Shown piece after piece: positions 7,045-15,913 of a stretch of DNA of 64,000 nucleotides. Position 1 is the first letter of the stretch; every line of letters starts with the position of its first letter. The position numbers were made by a program, and so were the translations under genes. The stretch is from Lysinibacillus sphaericus OT4b.31. Lineage in GTDB: Bacteria > Bacillota > Bacilli > Bacillales_A > Planococcaceae. The DNA lies in assembly GCF_000392615.1 (NCBI RefSeq), contig NZ_KB933398.1, positions 3,015,039 to 3,079,038 on the forward strand, in the 5' to 3' direction. Under the pieces are notes generated by a model. The model had not been told where the DNA came from. It did no database searches and saw only the letters and a list, made by a program, of their open reading frames with translations.

Positions 7045-9690
7045 TTACTTTAATCCATCAAAGAAATCCAGTTCAGACAAATCTGTTTCAAAGGCAAAGA
7101 AATCTTTCTTACCTATAAATAGTTGCTCTTCTCTTCTCGCTACAGGTACTACATGGAAGCCCCAATGATCTTCTCCTGCAAATACAAAGAATTTTACTTC
7201 TCCATTAACGATGGAATCCGTCTCATCTTGTGGAATTTTATCTTGATAGTACGCAGCGATGTTCTCATAAAGAACTGAAACAAAATCTTCTTGTCGATTA
7301 AAGTAAATGTATTTATGTGTCGTATGATTGTCACTGCCGCTGAGGTAAAATTCAACTTCCGTGACACCCCAGGGACGTGATATCGTACCGTGAATTTGGT
7401 TCAGTCGTTCCAGACTGCTGATGAGCAGTTTTTCCTGACGATTATGCGTAAAGGCACTGACAGCGTAAGGCACTACCGGTGCATGGTTGGTTACATTGGT
7501 TTCGATCATGCCTATCTTCTTAGCATTTAAATAGCGAAGTGCGCCTCGTAAACAAGCAAGCTTTAATTCAGGTACTTTTCCAACATTTTCAGCCTTTTGT
7601 CTAAATTCAATGCTTCGTCCTGGTACAAATTCCTTTAATGCCTCTCGAAAGGCATCAATTCTACAGGATTGACCCGTCAGTTTAATAATCGAATATTCGC
7701 CAAGCAGGCCGTTTTCATAAAAATCTTCTAAAAACTCTCTGACGATATCATAAATATCAGCCTTTATAAGGTGATTAATTTCCTTAATATTGAAATAGAC
7801 ATTAGGATAGTCGTAGACATCTTTGAATTGATTGTTTTCGAGTAGTGACAGACACCAGCGATCCACTGCTGTTACGTTAATATCACTATCCTGATGCAGA
7901 TCATTTTCTGAATAAAAACGACTTCTTAAAATCCCTGTCTTTCGGAAGAACTCTTTCTTCATCTCATCTGCCATTTCCCATAAGAAATAATAATTATTAC
8001 GTACACGCAAGTATTCATCGCGCGTTCGATTTTCATATTCTTTAAAACGAGTAGGGATAATGTATTCTGCTTCACGAAAGGCCGTTTCGAATTGTTCATA
8101 GACTGCTTCCACACCAAAATCATCAACATGTCTATAAATATCCTTGCCCGGAATATCGATTAATGCATCGATATCATAGGCACTTTTCCCTCGACTATAA
8201 TAATTCGCAAAAACAATTTTCATAAACTGAAAAATACGGTATGTAATATTATTGCCGCCGAAATTTGTATCTCCATTTTCGTAAGTTGTATGAATATCAA
8301 TTTTATAAGAGATATGTCCATCCTCGATTTGGAACTTACAGGAAGAAAGGTCGGTTGTACCGCCTCCACAATCGATGACCAGTGCTTTGTATTCCTTGCC
8401 ATCCGTAAAGCTATTATTCTCTATTTGATTCGCGATGGTATTATAGAGCACAGCCATCCCTTCATCGAGTGCATGTTGTGATTCAATTTGATATTCAGGC
8501 AAAATAGCATGAAACATATCAAGAAATTGTGTTTTCAGCTTTACGGGACTTGAAATGTGCAAATGCTTGAATCGACATTTAAATTGATGCTCCGCCATGC
8601 GGACAATGTACAGCACAAACTCTCTTAAAATTTGACTTCGTGGAACAAGTGCCGTGTTGCCGTTTGCATCCATCACTTCTTCCAGCTTTGCATAGTTACT
8701 GACCCAGCGTTTAATGCCCTGAAATTTTGTTGCAAGCGTTGTATAGCTATTTTTTTTCATGACCTTTAACGCTTCGTAGCCAAAATGATAGCTTACTTGA
8801 TCTGGATTCGAGCAGTCTGCTACGGTCATAACGGTCGGCACTACTTCAATCCATTCATTTTGATGAAGAGGGTCTGGGAACGCTACAAAGTTGATGCTAT
8901 TTAACTGAATTCTTTGGTTTAATAAATCATGACTACATGGCGAGGTAACATAATCACTATCTAAATAAACACCTGCCGTTGTATTCGTCGTTCCAAAATC
9001 GATTGCAAGAATAGCATTGGTCGTTTCCAGCTGTTTGATTTCCAAATCTGGTAATGGCACTTTATAATAATGAAGATTTGTCGGTGGAAGTGGATTCTCT
9101 TGATAGTAAGACTTGTAAATATACTCTGAATCTTGCTTTCTTAAGAAAATACAGCTGTAGTTTTTATTTTTTGTCTCCCGTATGCCGATTGCTTGCTCAG
9201 CTGCAAGATAGTAACGATTCGGATATTGGTCATCTTTTATTAGGTTAAGAATTCCGCAAAGCGCAAACTGTTCATTCACTAACAGTACATTGGACTCCAC
9301 AAGAAAACCGCCTGTTTCTACAAGATACTGGTCTGGCTTATCGATTTTCATTCCTTGATAAAGGCTCATTTTCGCGGGAATTTTTATCTCGCCATTATCA
9401 GAAAGGGGCGTTTTTAAATAAGTTTGCATCGCGGCTTCAACTCGTTCAAAGCCCCCATCCTTGTTCTCTTTAATAAGAAGATTTTCTTCAGCACCTCGGT
9501 ATCTTAATATGGTCTGAATTAGCTGATCTCTTGTCAGTGTATTAATGAGTCCTGTGACAAGCTTTTCCTTATAGCAAATATTTCTAAGCTGAAAGGTTGT
9601 CATTTCCATTAATTCCACACGTGTAAATGTCATGTATTTCTTTTCTGTATAGCGCTTATTTGCATACAGTTTATACGAATATTTATTCAT
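7045..9690 (-). CDS. Hsp70/actin-fold ATPase-like protein with SAP-like N-terminus
   Basis: The 881-residue protein carries actin-superfamily nucleotide motifs: phosphate-1 DFGTTNTTAG (231-240), phosphate-2 LVIDCGGGTTDLSS (about 437-450) and a late LTGQSCRIDAFREAL adenosine-like motif (about 675-690). The large N-terminal extension includes a SAP-like helix pair (TRVELMEMTTFQLRNI to LTRDQLIQTILRYRG, about residues 23-66). After the ATPase core there are about 170 more residues but no classical DnaK substrate domain. The ATG has a very strong GGAGGAGG site. A J-domain protein encoded upstream in the same cluster is the obvious co-chaperone. It may assemble or disassemble sheath or baseplate, a role ClpV plays in type VI systems; that is inference. 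Confidence 0.8.
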   Translation of the reverse strand: MNKYSYKLYANKRYTEKKYMTFTRVELMEMTTFQLRNICYKEKLVTGLINTLTRDQLIQTILRYRGAEENLLIKENKDGGFERVEAAMQTYLKTPLSDNGEIKIPAKMSLYQGMKIDKPDQYLVETGGFLVESNVLLVNEQFALCGILNLIKDDQYPNRYYLAAEQAIGIRETKNKNYSCIFLRKQDSEYIYKSYYQENPLPPTNLHYYKVPLPDLEIKQLETTNAILAIDFGTTNTTAGVYLDSDYVTSPCSHDLLNQRIQLNSINFVAFPDPLHQNEWIEVVPTVMTVADCSNPDQVSYHFGYEALKVMKKNSYTTLATKFQGIKRWVSNYAKLEEVMDANGNTALVPRSQILREFVLYIVRMAEHQFKCRFKHLHISSPVKLKTQFLDMFHAILPEYQIESQHALDEGMAVLYNTIANQIENNSFTDGKEYKALVIDCGGGTTDLSSCKFQIEDGHISYKIDIHTTYENGDTNFGGNNITYRIFQFMKIVFANYYSRGKSAYDIDALIDIPGKDIYRHVDDFGVEAVYEQFETAFREAEYIIPTRFKEYENRTRDEYLRVRNNYYFLWEMADEMKKEFFRKTGILRSRFYSENDLHQDSDINVTAVDRWCLSLLENNQFKDVYDYPNVYFNIKEINHLIKADIYDIVREFLEDFYENGLLGEYSIIKLTGQSCRIDAFREALKEFVPGRSIEFRQKAENVGKVPELKLACLRGALRYLNAKKIGMIETNVTNHAPVVPYAVSAFTHNRQEKLLISSLERLNQIHGTISRPWGVTEVEFYLSGSDNHTTHKYIYFNRQEDFVSVLYENIAAYYQDKIPQDETDSIVNGEVKFFVFAGEDHWGFHVVPVARREEQLFIGKKDFFAFETDLSELDFFDGLK

Positions 9691-9712
9691 CCTGAATCCT
9701 CCTCCGCTCTAT

Positions 9713-10402
9713 TCAGTAAAGGGCTATTCGATCCAGCTTCATTGTCTCCTCTGCACCAATTATGCCAAAGTGATTTTGCCAATAAACCTCCGTTTTAAAG
9801 TTCACTGGCAGGAAGATTTCTTGAACAAGTCGTACTTTCATCTCGTTAAGCTCTGACTTCTTTTGGCCAATATATAGAAGTAGCTCATCTTGTTCCTCTG
9901 ACTTAACATAAATCATGCAATGTTTAAAAAGCCTTTTCATCGTATCCTTTAACAGGTAAATTTCATCACCTGTTTGATATAATCTTAAAATATTTAGCAC
10001 GACCATCTCTTTTTCCTTTTTTGTAAATGCATGCATGTTGTCCCTCACCGTATTGCCAAATACATTTGCGTCGATTTCTCTGAGGATGAATTGTATAGAG
10101 AACTCTCGTTTATTCATGCCTTGCATTCGATCGATTTCTGCCAGAAAATGCAGGACAAAATCCAAGAAATACTCCCTTAGCTCTAAGTCATTCATGTTAT
10201 CTGGATGAAATAGGTTTTTAAAGATTTCATAATAACGATAATAGGGATTTACTTCGACCTGTTGTTCTAGATGTTGTGCATTCAATAATTGTGGGCTAAG
10301 TTCCATATAGGGTGAAAAGTCTTTGGCAAGAAGAAACTGGATATCCTTTTTCGCAAAGCCCTCATCCTCGGCTCTAATAAGCAAGTCCCAAATATAATTC
10401 AT
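9713..10402 (-). CDS. Unrecognised injection-locus protein, mostly helical
   Basis: I place the start at the ATG at 10402, which overlaps the preceding TGA (ATGA) with an AAGG site nine bases before it, giving 229 residues; two in-frame ATGs lie slightly upstream. The product is predicted largely helical, with no signal, membrane segment or catalytic motif that I recognise. The C-terminal part (about residues 195-225) becomes strand-like, with VYWQNHFGIIGAEETM. Tight coupling to the upstream gene and the 22-base gap to the strong Hsp70 ribosome site suggest co-production with both. Its place inside the conserved block suggests a structural or assembly subunit. Confidence 0.5.
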   Translation of the reverse strand: MNYIWDLLIRAEDEGFAKKDIQFLLAKDFSPYMELSPQLLNAQHLEQQVEVNPYYRYYEIFKNLFHPDNMNDLELREYFLDFVLHFLAEIDRMQGMNKREFSIQFILREIDANVFGNTVRDNMHAFTKKEKEMVVLNILRLYQTGDEIYLLKDTMKRLFKHCMIYVKSEEQDELLLYIGQKKSELNEMKVRLVQEIFLPVNFKTEVYWQNHFGIIGAEETMKLDRIALY

Positions 10403-11676
10403 AGCCATATACCTTCGCATCTATATTCAAAGAAGTGTCTTTGCACTTCCGAAACAAGGAAGCTTAAAATATCATTTGAAATAAAACTTTTTTCCTCTTT
10501 TGCCGTAAATTGCAACAACATGACTTTCTTGTTACTTTTCTCTCCTATTACATCTAATAAGGACGGATCTGTAGAATGACTGAAGCTTGTTCCTTGGAAT
10601 GATTCCATTATTTCTACATTTGCCAGCTCTATCTTTTCAGCAATTTCAAAGGAATTGACAAGTCTTATGATTTCACCCTTTGTTTTCACATTGGCTGAAT
10701 ATTTACTTGCATACTTGTGCATAAAACGATCCGTTCTGCGATTAGACACAAGTGGATAATTCAGTTTTCCAATTTTCTCTTCTTCTATTTGCGCTATTTT
10801 TAATAATTGCCAAATACCGGATTTGTCCTGTGGTGAAACAATGGTTATTTCATTTTCTAAGCGTTTCACATAACGTACATTTTCCTCTTGTGTATCTACG
10901 AGATAGCCATGGTGACTTCCGGTCTTTCGAAGGGAAAGAACATGCTCATAATTCACTTTATCGACGGCTGGGGTGGGGAATCCTACATTCTTCACCGCAT
11001 GTCTTTCAATATTCCATAGCGGCACCATATCCAGACGCTTTTTATGCTCAAATTCTTGTAAATCCATGGTGAATTCAATAATTTCGGCATCCTCGTTTAA
11101 AGGAGGGCTATCGACGAGAACAACATCAAAAAATTTATGGGCATAGGGGTGATTGATGGTTTTCCACGGTAGGCCATTTATTTGAAAAATGGGATATAGC
11201 TTGTCTATCTCTTCCAAATAAGTTGTATTCTTTTGAAGACTTACCTTTATGTCGACTTGTCCTTGCGTCGTTAAAAGTTTGCCAGCAAAGTAGCGCTGCT
11301 GCGTAAGTAACTGCTGGATTTGTCTAGAATCACACTGTAAAAATAATGTGAGCAGGACAAATGTTTCATTTTTCCTAAGTGCTTCAAGCATTTTTCCGAT
11401 ATGGATTTGTTTCTGTTCAAGATCAGATGGAAGCATAGGGAATAAGCAATCATGAATGGGATCGACATCTTCCTTTGTACTGAGTGTTACAAAAATATCG
11501 TGCTTATTCTCCAAATCTTCCATTTCGTTGAATATGCGCTCCTCAAGCTTTTTGTTCATTTCATCCTGATAATCGACTAAATTGACAAAGACGCCACTGA
11601 CAATATCCTTTAGCAGTTGACGTTGCTCTAGATTTTCTATTTTACGTAACCGTTCAAACATGAGCTCTTTTATCAC
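10399..11676 (-). CDS. Unrecognised injection-locus protein, possible baseplate subunit
   Basis: I choose the GTG at 11676, one base after the stop of the upstream gene, with AAGGAAAG seven bases before it. The product then starts MIKELMFERLRKIENLEQRQ and is 425 residues; a longer frame would overlap the upstream gene by 74 bases. It is helical at the N-terminus (about 1-60), with a later VPLWNIERHAVKNVGFPTP segment (about 220-238). That segment is faintly like the PVxNLF block of TssF and phage gp6 baseplate wedges. There is no signal or membrane helix. Coupling on both sides (1-base gap upstream, ATGA overlap downstream) puts it firmly in the operon. The baseplate idea is only a hypothesis. 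Confidence 0.5.
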   Translation of the reverse strand: MIKELMFERLRKIENLEQRQLLKDIVSGVFVNLVDYQDEMNKKLEERIFNEMEDLENKHDIFVTLSTKEDVDPIHDCLFPMLPSDLEQKQIHIGKMLEALRKNETFVLLTLFLQCDSRQIQQLLTQQRYFAGKLLTTQGQVDIKVSLQKNTTYLEEIDKLYPIFQINGLPWKTINHPYAHKFFDVVLVDSPPLNEDAEIIEFTMDLQEFEHKKRLDMVPLWNIERHAVKNVGFPTPAVDKVNYEHVLSLRKTGSHHGYLVDTQEENVRYVKRLENEITIVSPQDKSGIWQLLKIAQIEEEKIGKLNYPLVSNRRTDRFMHKYASKYSANVKTKGEIIRLVNSFEIAEKIELANVEIMESFQGTSFSHSTDPSLLDVIGEKSNKKVMLLQFTAKEEKSFISNDILSFLVSEVQRHFFEYRCEGIWL

Positions 11677-11677
11677 T

Positions 11678-13315
11678 TTACTTTCCTTCTTTCTCAGTAT
11701 TTGAATTCTGATCGGCCGCTGTCGCTTCATCCATTGGCGGTTCCGCTCCACTGGCTGCTGTATCAGCTGGTTGTGCTTGAGGAACCGGATTTAACTTGTC
11801 ATTGGCATTCATGATTTTACGTTCGAGACCTAAAACCTTCGCGAGTAAATCTGTCTCTTGATAGATTTCTTGTGCAAGTGTATAGGATTCGATTGCCTGC
11901 AAGTATTCTTGTCGTGCATAGCTTTGATCGCCGTTTTTTTCTAATCCTTCCGCTTTCAATTCCTTCTGTGCCTTCTTCAATTCCGCTATTTTTTCTTCTG
12001 TTTCTTCAATCTTTACCTTTATTTGAGGTTCACCAGTAAAGGATATAGCAAGTGCCTTCTTTCGTGCTTTTTGATAGGTTTCTAGTGCGCCATTATAGTC
12101 CTCTGCCTCAAATCTAAAATCGCCATCCTTTATGCCCTCAACAATTTGAACAATGGAATCCATATTGGTAATTCTTTGTTCAATAACCTCTTTGCCGAAG
12201 CTTTTAATAAGCTTGCCTTCCTTTTTGGCCTTCTCATAATGCTCCATTGCGTCAGTAAATTCTCCTGCCTCAGCTGCCTTATCGCCATTAATAATCAGCT
12301 GCGTCACTCTTAACTTTCTAGCTAGTAAATTTCTATGTATAGGATCTTTCAATTTCTTGGCGGCATTTCGGCCTTCGCTATATTCCAGTAAAGCATCCGC
12401 ATAATTTCCATCCTGAAAATTAACGTTACCGGTCTTTTCATGCTCCTTCATCTCTACTGTCAATTCTGCTAATTTTTTTGCTTGTTTTGCTTGATAAAAG
12501 ATCGTACTTCCTCCAACAATTAATGCTACGATGAGGGCAGCTACAATCATCTTAATGTATTTCATTTTTTTCTTGTTTGTTTCCTGATAAATCTTATTAG
12601 CGAAAATAGATGCTATTGTGTAGTTATTGACGACTTTTTTTTGCCTACTTAAAAGTACTTCCTCCAATAGATCTGTATATTGCTCGGGTTCCTTGGCGCC
12701 CTCTAATGCGTCTGCCATCTCAATTTCACTAACTTCTTCCCATAATCCCGATGTACAAAGTAGCAATACGTCGCCATCCATTAGCTTGATCTTATTGGAA
12801 ACGAAAGGTTGAAAACTATTCGGTTTTCCAAGATAATTTAACAGATTCGTTCGTTCATCATGTTGGCTAATATCGAATGAACTGTTCCTGTCATTCACTA
12901 GCTCTTGTGCTAGACTTTGATCATTGCTTTTATAGGTCAATAGGCCGTTTCGAAAATGATAGAGTCTTGTGTTCCCTGCCACTGCACAAATCATTTTGGA
13001 GTAATCTGATACAACGACGACGATGCTTGCTTTCAGTCTTACTCTTAAGCTTTGCGCTTGTAGTAAGTTTTGCGCATTTTTTATATATTTTTTAATGCTC
13101 CTTTTAGACATTGATGGTTTTTCCATAAATTTCTCGAGAATACCCTTTGCCGCTAGCTCTGCACTATTGATTTCCTGATCAGCATCTAGTCCTTTTACAG
13201 CCACCCAGCAGGCAACATCGTCTAGCTCTGCATAGGCAAAATAGTCCTTATTCTGCATAAACGAGCCAGCTTCTGATAGAAAGCTTGTTTTGAAATCGCT
13301 ATTTTCCTTTCTCAT
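11678..13315 (-). CDS. Degenerate PP2C domain - membrane segment - TPR-like protein
   Basis: The 545-residue protein has three parts. Residues 1 to about 245 follow the PP2C fold, but the metal-binding positions are lost. The usual DG(M)GG is VKGLDAD, GDSR is GNTRLY, SDGLW is TSGLW and DN.T is NNYT. A basic KKKMKY and one membrane helix (about 256-273) follow. The rest is repeated helix pairs with the TPR look (GNVNFQDGNYADALLEYSEG; GDKAAEAGEFTDAMEHYEKA; GDFRFEAEDYNGALETYQKA; GDQSYARQEYLQAIESYTLA) and an Ala/Pro-rich tail. The TPR-like part should lie outside the cell. A pseudophosphatase that senses or scaffolds phosphorylation and links it to the envelope is a reasonable inference. Confidence 0.75.
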   Translation of the reverse strand: MRKENSDFKTSFLSEAGSFMQNKDYFAYAELDDVACWVAVKGLDADQEINSAELAAKGILEKFMEKPSMSKRSIKKYIKNAQNLLQAQSLRVRLKASIVVVVSDYSKMICAVAGNTRLYHFRNGLLTYKSNDQSLAQELVNDRNSSFDISQHDERTNLLNYLGKPNSFQPFVSNKIKLMDGDVLLLCTSGLWEEVSEIEMADALEGAKEPEQYTDLLEEVLLSRQKKVVNNYTIASIFANKIYQETNKKKMKYIKMIVAALIVALIVGGSTIFYQAKQAKKLAELTVEMKEHEKTGNVNFQDGNYADALLEYSEGRNAAKKLKDPIHRNLLARKLRVTQLIINGDKAAEAGEFTDAMEHYEKAKKEGKLIKSFGKEVIEQRITNMDSIVQIVEGIKDGDFRFEAEDYNGALETYQKARKKALAISFTGEPQIKVKIEETEEKIAELKKAQKELKAEGLEKNGDQSYARQEYLQAIESYTLAQEIYQETDLLAKVLGLERKIMNANDKLNPVPQAQPADTAASGAEPPMDEATAADQNSNTEKEGK

Positions 13316-13365
13316 GATTATCCTCCTTATTTACTGAGCCAATAATAATCACGCATAAATCAGCA

Positions 13366-14208
13366 TTATGTCCATGTTGTTTCTAGAATGATGATGGTAG
13401 CATTGTCTTGATTTTTTAAGCGCTTTTGTTCAACAGCTTTTATCATATTTTGAGCTAAATCATAGGGCGGAGCTTGTTGGGAAAGAATTTTTTCCATTTC
13501 AACCTCTGTTAAGGTATCATAGATGCCATCACTAAATAGACATACCTTATCTCCTCTATTAAGCTTTATTGGACTTTTTCCAGTATCTATATTTTTAAAT
13601 CCTTCATACCCTAAATAATTAATAAGCCTTTTTTTTAATGGATTCTCTTGCACCTCTAGCTGCGAGATTTCCCCTGATATATAACGATCCTTTAATACCG
13701 ACTCAAAAATATGCTTTTGATTGATTGCTATAAATTCTCCGTTTCGAAAGATTGAAATCACACTATCCCCGACGGCTCCCCAATGTAGAAATCCATGTTC
13801 ATCAATCACTGCAGCCACGAGTGTAGTGCCCCCATTAGAACCATTTAAATTTTGCACAATCATCTGATTACTGGCCAAAGCCGTATCCTTAAAAAAGGAC
13901 TGTATATTTGCTAGACTATTAAGCTTCATAAACTCTTGAATAAATGTCGTGACAGCAATCGTACTTGCCATTCGACCGTTAGCCAAGCCACTTATCCCAT
14001 CTGCAAGTACAGCCATTGTTCCGTTATTCGTTTCAGCTGTAGAAAAATAATCATCCTGCTCGTCACGTCTGCCAACTGTCTGACCATTGCCGATTTCAAT
14101 CTTTCTCGTTTCAACTTTTTGCACAATAATACTTCTAATGATTAGCAAACCTATGAGTACAATGATAAATCCAAGTACAACTATGTATGGCAGTAACTTC
14201 TGTTCCAT
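13366..14208 (-). CDS. Membrane-anchored PP2C-type Ser/Thr phosphatase
   Basis: The 280-residue protein has an N-terminal membrane helix (about residues 8-27) and a cytoplasmic PP2C domain. The metal and phosphate motifs are intact: GRRDEQDD (about 46-53), LADGISG (68-74), VGDSVIS (about 144-150), LFSDGIYD (about 225) and QDNATIII near the end. It should dephosphorylate pSer/pThr using two Mn or Mg ions. It lies seven bases after the zinc-ribbon FHA gene. With the kinase at 19436-20356 it forms the on/off pair that in type VI systems (PpkA/PppA) controls firing through an FHA protein. The contrast with the metal-less PP2C encoded just downstream is notable. Confidence 0.85.
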   Translation of the reverse strand: MEQKLLPYIVVLGFIIVLIGLLIIRSIIVQKVETRKIEIGNGQTVGRRDEQDDYFSTAETNNGTMAVLADGISGLANGRMASTIAVTTFIQEFMKLNSLANIQSFFKDTALASNQMIVQNLNGSNGGTTLVAAVIDEHGFLHWGAVGDSVISIFRNGEFIAINQKHIFESVLKDRYISGEISQLEVQENPLKKRLINYLGYEGFKNIDTGKSPIKLNRGDKVCLFSDGIYDTLTEVEMEKILSQQAPPYDLAQNMIKAVEQKRLKNQDNATIIILETTWT

Positions 14209-14214
14209 TAGTCA

Positions 14215-14748
14215 TCATCCCTCACTCTGGTTGTTTTCCCATTCAAAGTGAACACCACATAAAGGAATAAACAGAAACATACTTCTCCCTAACTGGATAA
14301 CATCGTATGCCGCTAGCTCTGTGGGCGTATAGACTGCTTCATTATTGAGATAAGCTAATCCTGATGCGTCGCCGGGAAGGAGATAGAAATTTCTTTTTTT
14401 AGGATCATAGACAATAACAGCATGATTACGTTTGGAAATGGAATTATCTCCAATAATCCGAATGTGCATATCTTCAGCTCTTCCGATAAAGTTCTTTTCA
14501 GATAAAATTCGGTAGTCTCTTCCCATTTGAGGACCTTCAATACAAACTAACCAACCTGTAACAGGGTCAATACCATCCATTTCTCCAAGATAGGGCATTG
14601 TTTTATCATCCGCTTCCATAACAGCGATGGGTTGGCTAGTACCCTTTGGTTCCTGCTCCACCATCACATTGCAATACGGACAAATATTTCTATGTCTTCT
14701 TGAACTAAACATGTGACCATTTGTACATCTAATCAAACTCATTTTCAT
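14215..14748 (-). CDS. Zinc-ribbon/FHA domain protein
   Basis: The 177-residue protein begins with a short zinc-ribbon-like segment (RCTNGHMF and ICPYC, within the first 26 residues). A forkhead-associated domain occupies about residues 63-165: GRDYRILSEKNFIGRAEDMHI, with the Gly-Arg of the phosphothreonine pocket, then NSISKRNHAVIVYD with the conserved Ser and His, and a final LNNEAV ... IQLG block. FHA domains bind phosphothreonine peptides, so this is a likely reader for the kinase of the locus, comparable to type VI Fha. It is soluble. It lies between the membrane FHA and the active PP2C, all in one direction with short gaps. Confidence 0.82.
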   Translation of the reverse strand: MKMSLIRCTNGHMFSSRRHRNICPYCNVMVEQEPKGTSQPIAVMEADDKTMPYLGEMDGIDPVTGWLVCIEGPQMGRDYRILSEKNFIGRAEDMHIRIIGDNSISKRNHAVIVYDPKKRNFYLLPGDASGLAYLNNEAVYTPTELAAYDVIQLGRSMFLFIPLCGVHFEWENNQSEG

Positions 14749-14782
14749 TTTCCCCCGTCTTTGTTACGAATCTAGATTTTCT

Positions 14783-15355
14783 TTATTTCACTAAAATACG
14801 TGTATTTGCTATGTATATAATATCTCCATGATTTATGCGAGAAGGATTGTCATATTTTAATCTATTTTTAACTCGTTTATTGGATTTTTTAATGCCTACT
14901 CCATTAACAGAATCAATATCCTCTATGTACCACATGCCAGAAACACAATTTAAAACAGCATGCTCGTAGTTGATGAGCGATTCATATTCTGTACCACTTA
15001 AATCGATGTCCGCTTCTAGTTCGGTTGTGCTTTTTCCTATAAGTAGTGAGGTTTTTCCTTTTACCGACCATTCTTTCATTTCTTTCCCTTGTTCACTGAG
15101 AAGGACGATTTTCTGAATGTCTGTATCCGTTATGTCATTTAAAACTTTCTTCGTTTCATACATAATGGATCCATAAACAATGATGATTATCGCTAGTATT
15201 GATCCAATAATCGTTTTCAACAGAAAATCTTGATTCATTACGAATACATATAAAATGAAAAAGAAAGCGATGATAACAATTAAAATATCTATGATTCTTA
15301 ACATCATTTGTTTCTTTTCACTCTGCGCATAGGCTGAATTTTTCATGTCATACAC
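14783..15355 (-). CDS. Membrane protein with C-terminal FHA domain
   Basis: The protein has two adjacent membrane helices near the N-terminus (about residues 20-37 and 43-62, hairpin-like). Its C-terminal FHA-type domain (about 95-190) includes SLLIGKSTTELEADIDL, YEHAVLNCVSGMWYIEDIDSVNGVGI and a GDIIYIANTRI strand. The pocket is less canonical than in the neighbouring FHA protein (GKS rather than GRS), but the H.....W.I.D..S.NG core is clear. I place the start at a GTG at 15355, nine bases after GGGGGAG; an in-frame ATG at 15346 and a GTG at 15373 are alternatives. It could tether the phosphorylated partner to the membrane at the firing site. Confidence 0.75.
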   Translation of the reverse strand: MYDMKNSAYAQSEKKQMMLRIIDILIVIIAFFFILYVFVMNQDFLLKTIIGSILAIIIIVYGSIMYETKKVLNDITDTDIQKIVLLSEQGKEMKEWSVKGKTSLLIGKSTTELEADIDLSGTEYESLINYEHAVLNCVSGMWYIEDIDSVNGVGIKKSNKRVKNRLKYDNPSRINHGDIIYIANTRILVK

Positions 15356-15392
15356 GTTATCACTCTCCCCCACACTGATTGTTCATTTGTTG

Positions 15393-15821
15393 TTATTTAT
15401 TAAAAAAGCGCTCAAATAAATCAGTTGTATCTATTGGATTTTTCTTTTTCGATTTATTTTGTGCTGACATTTCTTTCGTTTTCGGATTAAAGCCAAAAAA
15501 ATGCTCGAAGTTCTTTTCAAGATCATTCATATTAAAATCTTGTTTATTTACAGTGGACTGTTGACGCGATTTATTTGTATGTTCATTTGTATAACTAGCA
15601 CCTTGTCCTGCTTCATCAAGCCGAGCGTCATAAGCCTCTCTAGAAGCCGTGTCTTTTAGTACTTTGTATGCCTCTTGCACTTCTAAAAAAATCTTTTCCG
15701 ATTCCTTGTTACCACCGCTTACATCTGGATGATGTTTTTTTGATAGTTTTCTGTATGCAAGTTTTATTTGATCTTGTGTTGCTTGCCTGCTAACGCCTAA
15801 AATTTCGTAATGATTTTTCAT
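15393..15821 (-). CDS. J-domain (DnaJ-like) co-chaperone
   Basis: The 142-residue protein starts with a complete J domain (residues 1-66): HYEILGVSRQATQDQIKLAYRKL with the HHPDV motif carrying the essential His-Pro-Asp. A low-complexity Ser/Gln/Lys-rich linker follows, then a short C-terminal part. It lacks the Gly/Phe, zinc-finger and substrate domains of DnaJ. It should stimulate an Hsp70 ATPase, and the Hsp70-like gene at 7045-9690 in the same cluster is the natural partner. A dedicated J-protein/Hsp70 pair within an injection cluster suggests specialised assembly or recycling. Confidence 0.85.
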   Translation of the reverse strand: MKNHYEILGVSRQATQDQIKLAYRKLSKKHHPDVSGGNKESEKIFLEVQEAYKVLKDTASREAYDARLDEAGQGASYTNEHTNKSRQQSTVNKQDFNMNDLEKNFEHFFGFNPKTKEMSAQNKSKKKNPIDTTDLFERFFNK

Positions 15822-15913
15822 TAAATTTCATCCCCAGTATTAGGATTATTCAAAATTATCTAAGGAACTATATAGTCCCTTAGATAATTTGGTGTGTTCT
15901 ATCAAACTACGAT

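Noticed and set aside
11677..11751. Longer start of the 425-residue protein, overlapping the TPR gene by 74 bases
   Set aside because: The GTG at 11676 has a well-placed AAGGAAAG and follows the upstream stop by one base, a normal coupling.
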